Program-made: the position numbers and the translations under genes
Shown here: piece after piece, positions 56,276 to 64,000 of the stretch
Layout: the number at the start of each line of letters is the position of its first letter
Position numbering within the stretch: position 1 is the stretch's first letter
Notes under the pieces: generated by a model
Databases searched by the model: none
Told to the model about the DNA's origin: nothing
What the model saw: only the letters and a program-made list of their open reading frames with translations
NCBI GenBank assembly: GCA_013397435.1
Contig: VZRG01001556.1
Location: forward strand, 74,285-138,284
DNA length: 64,000 nucleotides
Direction of reading: 5' to 3'
Origin: Erythrocercus mccallii
Lineage: Eukaryota > Chordata > Aves > Passeriformes > Dicruridae

Positions 56276-59200
56276 CTTGCAGAATCTTTAATTTCTCCTG
56301 CTTTGACAGCCCTGGTCATTGTGAGGCCAGATTCAAGGTGAGCACCATCAGGATCCCCAAGAAGCCTCCACAACATTCCAGATCCCCAGTGGAAGGGAGG
56401 AGGACAGAACTCCCACTGATCCCTAGGAGAGATGAATCTCATGCTCTTCCTCTCTTCAGCAAGAGTGAGTGCAGAATCTCGTACAACCAGGCTTTAATGG
56501 GAGAAATTGGATTTTCTTTTCCATGCCTGTTCTACAGCAGAGAGCCCAGCTGCCCAAAATGAAGTTACAGCCATGCCTGCCATGATTTCATTTTCCAGCA
56601 GGCTGGATTTGTTGACATCTTGCTGGAACCCTGGGCTTGGAGTCAAACAAAAAATGGGGATGTGGCTCCAGTGCTCTTGCTTAACCTTCTGCAAGGCTCT
56701 GCAGTAATTCTTTGCCTTCTACACCAATAGAAGGAGTTTTATCTCTCAGAAGCACACAGTGCAAAACCAGAAGCCAGTGTCACTTGTTGCTCTTCCTGAA
56801 GACCTTTGATAGCTGTGGGCCCTAAGTCCCATGGCAGAGTTAATCACACATCAAACTGCACAAGAGGTTGTTAGAAATGCAGTCGTTTCTAACTCATCAG
56901 TGAAAAGGAACTTGTGAATTTAAGTGGTCCCACAGAAAGTCTTTGAGAATTTCTCGTTTTTCTTACAGTGGTGAGCAAAGCCCTTGAATAACAGCACCTA
57001 AAATAGACACCCAACCCGAAGAGCAGTAATTTGGAGAGCCAGGATACACTGCTTTCCATCCCTTCCACTTGGCACCAAAACCATTCAGCTATTCAAATCA
57101 ACTTTCGAGGATTTAGGAGCAATAAATCATGCTGCAGTTAATTTACTTAGGATTTTCTCCTGAGTTAATTTTTATATCATACTTAAGGGAAACCAAAGCA
57201 TTTATTTGCAAGGCTCAAGAATGTCACATCATATAATTTCTGTTTCAGGCCTGTTTTAAAAGAAATAGCAATGTTTCACTTGTGTTGAATTTAATTTAAG
57301 CAAAACAGAGAAGTTACAGCAACAGTTTTCACCACAAGAACTTGTGCTAGTGGTGAATGCCAGGCATGGCAGGAATCCTGAACTACAGATCTGAGTCCTT
57401 CCCAGGGAAGATTTTTGCACAATTAGAATTCCACAACTGCTAATTTGTCTTTATAATTCAGCTTCTAATTACTGTAAAGAGCTAAAATATCTCTGTAAAT
57501 TATTGATTTTGAAAGGCATTGTTTTCATCCCACGCCAGGAATTCAAATAAAAGTGTGATATAAGAAAATACAAGTCCCCACCTCTGCCCTGCTTTAGCTG
57601 TGCTGTTTAATCAGAAATATTGTCCCTGTTAGATCAGATCACATCACAGCCAGGTTTCCAGCAGAAGACAAACAGTGGACTCTGAGCAGCTTTATTTTGC
57701 TGTCCTAATTCTGGAATGTGTTGCTGTATTTAGAGCTAATTTTATTTGTCTTTAGCTCTCAAGGCTGCCCTACCTCACTGCTTACAGGAGAAAAAAGAGA
57801 TTTTAATACTAAAGAGAAAGGTAAAGTAGCAGTACAATGCATTCTCCTGCAACAACTGTAAATGTTTTAAAGACAGAGCCCATGGAAAGCTCCTATTTTT
57901 ATCCTGCAAGAGTCTCCTCTGACAGTACCTCACAGTTTGAATCTAAGGAGCCACAAAGCACTTGAAAAGAACTTCGCCTAGCTTTAGGAAAGAAAAAAAA
58001 AGAGACTCAGAAAACAGAAAATCATCTCTTTTTTTTTGTTAAAGAACACTTGAAATATAACTGCTGACAAATCACAACAGCAGCCCACAAAGAAGGCCCT
58101 GCTAATCTGTGACCAGGGACAAGAAAAAGAGAGAGCTGTTTTTCAGAGGATGTCGCTGTGCCTCTGCTGCTCTCCTGGCTGTGCTCTCTGGCATTTGCAG
58201 TTTGCTGATCTCACCTGAACCCATCCAGAGCTGGAATGGGCACAGCCAAATCCCGGCCCCCGAGTCCCTGGGCAGAGGATGCACACAGGGCTAACACTTC
58301 TCTCCAGCCAAACACTGATGGGGAACGGGAAAAGGCTCGGGTAAAATTTGTTAGGAAACGTGAAATCTCCAAAATGTTCCTCTGAACTCAGTACAACCCA
58401 TCAAAGGCGCTCCTTTGGCCCCAGGCATGGCAGGTGAGAGACAAACCCAAGGAAAGCATCCCAGGAGCATCAGGAGCCAGGAGCAGGCTGTGATTCCAGC
58501 TTTAACTCACGGGAATTTCTAATGCTGGGTCATCCAAACATGAACCCTCTTAAAATCATTTCGAGGAAGCAAAGGAGAAAATAAAAATTATATTGAAATT
58601 GCCTTAAGAAGCAAAACCAATTTGCTTCAGTCATGGCCTGCCAGAAGCGATTTGCCCAAGCTCAGTGGCTGGAAGTCTGTTTCACTCATTTATGCTCCCT
58701 TTGCCACAGCAATTGATGTCAAGTGTGAGCCATTGGAAAGTTTAGAAAGGCAGCAAACAAGCTGTAAACAAGTGACTGAGGGAGAGGGAAATGGTTTATG
58801 GCTGGCAGCTTGCATCAGGTTGGAGGGAGGTGGTGGGGAGTGCAGCGCAGTTACGGTGTACACTGATTTATCGTGTTTATGGCAGCAATATTAGATGACT
58901 GTGCAGTGTAAAGGAGTGTCAGCCCTGCATTCCAATCGCTGCGCCGGGCTCCATCTGGGTGATTTACAGGAAAACACATTCTGTCATCAAGCTTCTTTCG
59001 CTTCTTCCTTTTTTCTCTTTAGGAAATCTGACTTGAGTTCTGTGTTAAATGATGATTGCTCACAAACTGGAAAGGGTGAACAATTGCGACTGCAACAGAA
59101 GCTGAAACCCTCAGGGACTTATAATTTTATTTTTGGTATGAAACAATTTCACTTTTAGATGGATGTGCACAACTTGTAAGAGGAGAAGGAAACAAGGAAC

Positions 59201-59720
59201 ATGAGAAATGGAGGAGCTGAAACACAATAGGATCCAATATTCTGTGCTTTTGATCAAAACAAAGATGAATAATCCGGAACCAAGGGGCAACATTAGCTTG
59301 CAGCAGGCAGTGTTATTAATGGAGCTAAATAAATTGCTGAACAAGAGGCAGCCCCATGATAAACTGCAGGTAAATCATAAACCCAGGACTGTTTGGTTTA
59401 TTAATTGGAAGCATTTTTATTTGGTTTTTCAGGCCATTGGCTTCTCTGAGATTCTCTTTTGGAATATTTTGAAGTGTAGAGTCCAAACTGTAGCGTGCCG
59501 AGTGGCCATAACGTCAAGGACATCCATGTTCATGAACAGAGGAAGGTCTCTCCAGCAAAGTGGGAACAACGGCTAAATGGAGGAGCCTGTTCGTAGAGGT
59601 TTTTATCAACAGCAGAAGAGCTCCATTTAAAGGAACTGGAAAAACAGCTTGGAACCACTTTGAGCAGAAAAATCATCTGTGAGCAGGGACAGCTGGATTC
59701 TTCCTGCTGCCCTTGGCAAG
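56276..59720. other. Non-coding DNA with a candidate conserved element at 58830-58980
   Basis: 58840-58970 retains CpGs (GCAGCGCAGTTACGGTG, TTATCGTG, AATCGCTGCGCCGGGC) in otherwise AT-rich, single-copy DNA. 57100-57500 is AT-rich with TTAATTTA-type words. A-rich and T-rich runs occur at about 57990-58002 and 58028-58040. No gene recognised. Confidence 0.45.
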
Positions 59721-59776
59721 AGGAGACGGAGAGGGAGAGGAAGGGGAAGGGGAAGGGGAAGGGGAAGAAGAAGGAT
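59721..59776 (+). repeat. G-rich purine tract with four GGGG runs (AAGGGG hexamer)
   Basis: Within an AG-only stretch, GGGG runs at 59743-59746, 59749-59752, 59755-59758 and 59761-59764 are separated by AA. This satisfies the usual definition of an intramolecular G-quadruplex with very short loops. The homopurine context would also allow triplex formation. Confidence 0.92.
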
Positions 59777-62187
59777 GATCATTCCATTTGCATCAGTGAA
59801 CCAGTCTGCAAACATCCACAACCTGAGCCAGGCAAAACACACAGAGAGGGTTTCTTATTCCTGTCTGTTCCTTGATGGAAACACACATGGAGCGGGATGA
59901 TCTGACCCTCCAGAGAATACACAGCCCATTTTCACATGGGCAGACTTACAGCTTCCACACAGCTCTGAGTGTCTTTAAAAACAAAATAAGAACTAAAAAA
60001 AGGGCTAAATTGACACTCCAGTGCCTGAGAGAACTTGCTGCATTTGCACAATAAACAGCAGCTGGGAGCTGCTTCCCAAATAAATACTCAAAATTATTTA
60101 ATTGATAAACGCATCTCTTAAAGGAGGGAGAGAACTGTCACTTCCTCCACAAGGTGAAACCAATTAACGTTTCCACTGTTTTTGTCAGAAAAGGAAAACA
60201 ATCCAGCAACAAGAGTAAGGAGCAATTATAGGTATTTCATGGCAAAAGTGACACTTGACAAAAAAGCAAAAAAAGAGTAGGAAATTTTTATGAAAAATAA
60301 AGCACTTAATCTTCCCTAGAAGAGAGAGTTTGAATTATGAGTGCAGCTTACAGGTCTTGTGAGTGGAATTGTTCCTTTATAATTGTTGGTTTTTTTGTAG
60401 CACACAGTGGTAAGGAGAAAACACACATTTCTGGGCATGAACAGAGGGAGGATATGAGAGCCCATCACTGCAAACAACAGATTATGTGGGAAATATTTTT
60501 TGTTTCTAGAATAAAGGACAGGTGGACCATGGAGAACAGATTCAAGTGGCCACTGTGTAATTCTCTATTCCTACACAGTGCCCTTGGCTTTACAGCATCT
60601 CCAAAATAAAAATGTGTTAGAGTGACTCTTTCTGGAGCTTAGTATATAACATTTCAACTGGAAGAAACAAGCGTGGGGCTCTTTTTATCTTCACTTTATC
60701 TTCAGTATCTTGGAGTCAGCAAAGCCTCATTTTTTAAAGACATCTCTGCCTCCCTGTGTTAAGGAAACTGCTCAGTCTGATCGTTCCTGAGAAGAAGGAG
60801 TTTCTCAAATACAAGAGCCTCATTAGGAAAATATTTATTTTCCCCTGCCTTCTGAGAAAATGCATTTCATTGCAATTATATCCATGCTGCAAGCACTAGA
60901 TGTGAGTAAAGATGAGGTTCCTGGAAGGCTGCTCCATAAACCCATCAGGATAAATTTGCTGCTAATGTTTTCTTGGATAGATCCTGAACAATTGCTATTT
61001 GTATTGTGGTGGAATTAAGAGGCTCTCAGTTGGAGATCCATCATACTTGAGGCATTAAATACCTGATGAGATCTCCAGTGAATTTTGTGGTTTTAACTGA
61101 GAAAAAAAACAACTCCTAAGCGGCCACCCTATCATAGGACCACGGGAGGAGAAAACCAAAAAGGTGTTTGGCAGGAGCCTGCCCTCATCCTCAGCCTGTC
61201 AGATCAAACTGTCAGTATTAATAAAAGCTTCAGCAGTTCCTCTCAGCTCTGCAGTGCTGCCTCAGCATGTTTGGGTGTTTGCAGCCTCCCTGTCGCTGGA
61301 GGTGGAGCAGGGGATTTGACAGGAGCCTGGAGGGGACAAGGGGAGAAGCTTCAGGAGACTCCTGACTGGGCTCAGCACTTCCCACACACCAGGCCAGGAG
61401 AGGCAAACACTTCAAAGGTTCGGGTAAAGGGCAGGAATTTGGATGTACAGGAGAGGAGCTCATGTGAATCAGCCTCAGCCTGGGACTGGCGCTGAGTGCA
61501 AAAATAAAAACCCTGGGGAAGGGAAGGCAGAGCATTGTTCTCTCCCTGCACCATCATTCCTCAGGGAATCACTGAGAAATACACTGAATTCCCTCTGTCC
61601 TGGGGACAGATATTGGCTGTGCAATTTCCATGGGAGACCCTTTTCCCTGCATATAATCCATGACTGCAAATCCCAACAATAATTTAGAGCAGTGATAATC
61701 CTCCACAGCATTGACCCTAAAGATCTTTACAGCAACACAAATGAGATCAAAGGACAAATAAAAGTCTCTTAATCCCTCTAAGTGTGAGTTCAACCTAATC
61801 TTACATTTCTGCCTTTTAATTCTCTCTAAATCTGTTTTTAACTTTACTTAACATTCATTATCCTTTTTCATGCCCCAATTCTGCTAGGGGAAAAAAAAAA
61901 ATAAGCCCACGTCCAGGAGTACATTCAGCATTTCTGCACAGGGATGGCATTTTGAACATGACACTCTGGCTTCTCTTGGCAGCTGCTGGAGTGGGCCGTG
62001 GGTGGAGGGCAGAAGTGGATGGAGGATACACAATGGAAGATTGAGATTGATGAATGAGGTGCAGATCGGCTCTGTCACTTGGATGAGCACAAAATCTAAA
62101 CAGTTACATTTCAAAATGAGACCCTCAGGAAAAAAAACAAACCAAAACAAACCCAAGCCACCTGAAAGCCACCAACAAAACCCCCAA
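59777..62187. other. Single-copy non-coding DNA
   Basis: No named repeat or gene. An A10 run lies at about 61891-61901. Short frames (up to 117 codons at 61884-62237, minus) are Phe/Leu/Trp-rich translations of CA/AAC-rich sequence. Confidence 0.5.
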
Positions 62188-62205
62188 AACAACAACAACA
62201 ACAAC
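62188..62205 (+). repeat. (AAC)6 microsatellite
   Basis: Six perfect AAC units inside a C/A-rich stretch. Confidence 0.95.
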
Positions 62206-63397
62206 ATCCTCACCCACCCCACTGCACTCCCCAGCATTCCTGAAGTTCCCTGGCACTAATAGCCCATAATTAGCTATTCCCTCTACCTTGCTGAGCTCAT
62301 GTCATACATTAAAGATCTCCTAGCTTTGGAGGGTTTCATAATGAGGTCCTGTAGAAATTGTGCAGCGCAGCGCTTGCTCAGTAATCTTTGGAAGCCGTGC
62401 CAACGTTTCTATGTTCCGCTGATTTGTGTGTTTTGGGATATTGAAGGCGTTTTTCATTAGGCATTATTCTTTGCTAATGTGTAGTTAATAACTTAATGGA
62501 AAAGCTTTTAAACTGCTCTGAGAATTAATCCACTCATACTTGTTTAACTGCTTGATTTCCTAATGGATATAGTGCAGGATTTAATATTCTGCTCATTTAC
62601 ATGGCTTACCAGAAGAAAGGAGACCTTTAACTGCCTTTTCCAAAAACAACAGTAAATCATGTTTAAGTTGATTGATTTCTGCATACATATTAACACAATA
62701 ATGAAAGGCACAATGTCTTCATAATCCATCCATTGTGTTCAACTACAGCTGAACAGTTGGATTTATTTTTTTTTTTAATTTTTACTTTTTACTTAGACGG
62801 GAGCAGCAGCATCCCTACTGTCTGAATGTGACTTATCTCACAGCTGGATTCACTCCCTGGTACAAAGGGTGGTGCTAAGTTAAAATGAAATTCCATTCAG
62901 CCCATAATTAACAGAGCTACACTGATTTACATCAACCACTGCTCTAGCCTGAGACATCTGGTATCGTAATTGAAAATCTTTCTTCAAATACATCAGACAT
63001 AAAAAGAAATAAAATTAAGGATTAGATTATATCCACTTAATTCACCCTGAGGAATCCTTTCTGCCCTGCCACAGTGATGGAGATGGACATTGGATGGAAC
63101 AGCAGGAGCTGGAGCAGCACGCGGGGAACTCTCTCATTTCAGCCCTGCCTTCCCTCCTGCAGTTATCCCAGCAGCTGCACCATGATGGTGAATTTATGAC
63201 ACAGATTAAAATCTTCATATATAACCCCAGCCTGAAACATCCCCAGTCAATCCCAGCGAGGATGTAAAAGCTAACTGAGCACAAATCTCCGCATTTAACT
63301 CTCAAATTCACCACCAGCACCTCGGAGCTGAACGTTCACCCACATCAGTGTCTCCAGCAGAGGAGGAGCTCCAGGCACCTGCCTGCCAAGCCCTGCC
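62206..63397. other. Non-coding DNA with a candidate conserved element at 62255-62540
   Basis: 62255-62540 is single-copy and has CpG-containing words (GCAGCGCAGCGCTTG, AGCCGTGCC, AACGTTTC, TCCGCTG, AGGCGTT) mixed with TAATTAGC, CATTAGGC and GTTAATAAC. I infer constraint. A T12-like run lies at about 62764-62778. No gene recognised. Confidence 0.45.
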
Positions 63398-63583
63398 TTC
63401 TCAAGAATTTAATTAATTAATTTAATTATTTATTTTTATTATTTATATTATATTTAAATTTTATTAATATTATTTTTATATATTTATATTTATATCATTT
63501 ACTATAAATATTATTTATATGATATATAAGTATTTTACATTATTCATTAATTTAATTATTAATTTAATTCTCAAGAATTTAAT
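63398..63583. repeat. AT-rich island between 16 bp direct repeats
   Basis: TTCTCAAGAATTTAAT occurs at 63398-63413 and again at 63568-63583, 170 bp apart. Between them lies AT-only sequence of TTTAT, TTAAT and ATATTA words apart from a few C/G. The CTCAAG core of the flanking repeat is not AT-like. As at 17.5 kb, this resembles an AT tract bounded by a duplicated target. Confidence 0.88.
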
Positions 63584-63813
63584 CAATTGCATTTAAAAAG
63601 AAAGGCAAACTGCAGCAGAAATGTCTGATTGGGTGGGCAGTGAGCGATGAGGGCCGTTCCCAGGTACGGGGGGATGCTGATGGGTGAAATCCCTGCTGCT
63701 CTGCTCACCCTGCACTGCAGAGCTTCCTTCTCCTCCTTGGAGCTGCCCCAGGATCACAGCAGGGCTCAGCAGGAGCAGGGACAGAATTGAACACAAAGAG
63801 CAAACTCCTTACC
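63584..63813. other. Single-copy spacer
   Basis: GC-moderate sequence between two repeats; nothing recognised. Confidence 0.5.
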
Positions 63814-63945
63814 AATACCCCTGAGATAACCCTAAAATAACCCTAAAAATAACCCTAAAATACCCCTAAAATAACCCTAAAAATAACCCTAAAATAACCC
63901 TGAGATAACCCTAAAATACCCCTAAGATAAGCCTAAGATAAGCCT
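63814..63945 (-). repeat. Telomere-like minisatellite, 11 bp unit, about 12 copies
   Basis: ATAACCCTAAA repeats about twelve times at 11 bp, with two 12 bp units (ATAACCCTAAAA), three ATACCCCT variants, two TGAG-ended units and two ATAAGCC units at the right end. Each full unit contains CCCTAA-like sequence, so the minus strand reads TTAGGG followed by TTATTT-type spacer. It is not a true (TTAGGG)n tract: the period is 11, not 6. It is an interstitial, telomere-resembling array. Confidence 0.93.
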
Positions 63946-64000
63946 CTGTGTGTGCCCAGGCTGTCCCAGCTCTGGGGGCAATGGCACAAGTGATGTCCCA
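63946..64000. other. Right flank, no feature seen
   Basis: GC-rich single-copy sequence up to the window edge. Confidence 0.6.

Noticed and set aside
1..64000. tRNA genes, rRNA, CRISPR arrays, prokaryotic operons
   Set aside because: No tRNA B-box context, no rRNA blocks, no spaced direct repeats of CRISPR form (the arrays here have contiguous units), and no dense coding.

Overview
The window reads as vertebrate nuclear DNA, most likely from a bird and probably a passerine. The clearest marker is the 3' end of a CR1 LINE at 51108-51209, which carries the family's diagnostic terminal octamer-like motif. At least nine LTR-like fragments resemble the solo LTRs of endogenous retroviruses common in songbird genomes. 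CpG is depleted throughout, GC is moderate and mosaic, and no stretch shows the dense back-to-back coding expected of a bacterium or virus. One assembly gap of 535 N lies at 38905-39439.

I find no protein-coding gene I can defend. Every open frame is short, most are under 130 codons, and the longest ones fall on repeats, LTR fragments or the N gap. None has a recognisable domain, a repeated family signature or a convincing splice-site pair. The window is best described as intergenic DNA or the inside of a large intron. I also see no tRNA, rRNA, CRISPR array or CpG island.

Layout. 1-616: a seven-unit minisatellite with alternating 59 and 71 bp periods. 3.0-15.2 kb: a CTG microsatellite, then LTR-like fragments at 3.5, 7.7, 8.9-9.5, 10.0-10.4 and 15.0 kb; the 3.5 and 15.0 kb copies are an inverted pair. 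17.5, 25.5 and 28.8 kb: AT-rich islands. 27.0 kb: a second copy of the 10.0 kb LTR, about 94 % identical. 29.1 kb: another LTR-like fragment. 33.3 kb: a six-unit minisatellite carrying an E-box in every unit. 38.9 kb: the gap. 39.7 and 41.3 kb: an ungapped 175 bp direct duplication offset by exactly 1600 bp. 44.4-44.8 kb: an LTR-like fragment followed by a nine-unit, 23 bp array. 46.7 kb: a tandem 67 bp duplication. 51.1 kb: CR1. 52-54 kb: A22, a tandem 50 bp duplication and (TA)15. 55.7-56.3 kb: a long LTR-like element. 59.7 kb: a G-rich hexamer run. 63.4 kb: an AT island between 16 bp direct repeats. 63.8 kb: an 11 bp telomere-like array.

Between these lie long single-copy stretches. Several of them (about 8.0, 11.7, 18.6, 36.3, 42.5, 49.2, 52.6, 58.9 and 62.4 kb) keep CpGs and homeodomain- or POU-like words in a way that suggests conserved non-coding regulatory DNA; that is an inference needing alignment to other birds. 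No new gene system is visible. The most interesting items are the repeat structures and the candidate regulatory islands.
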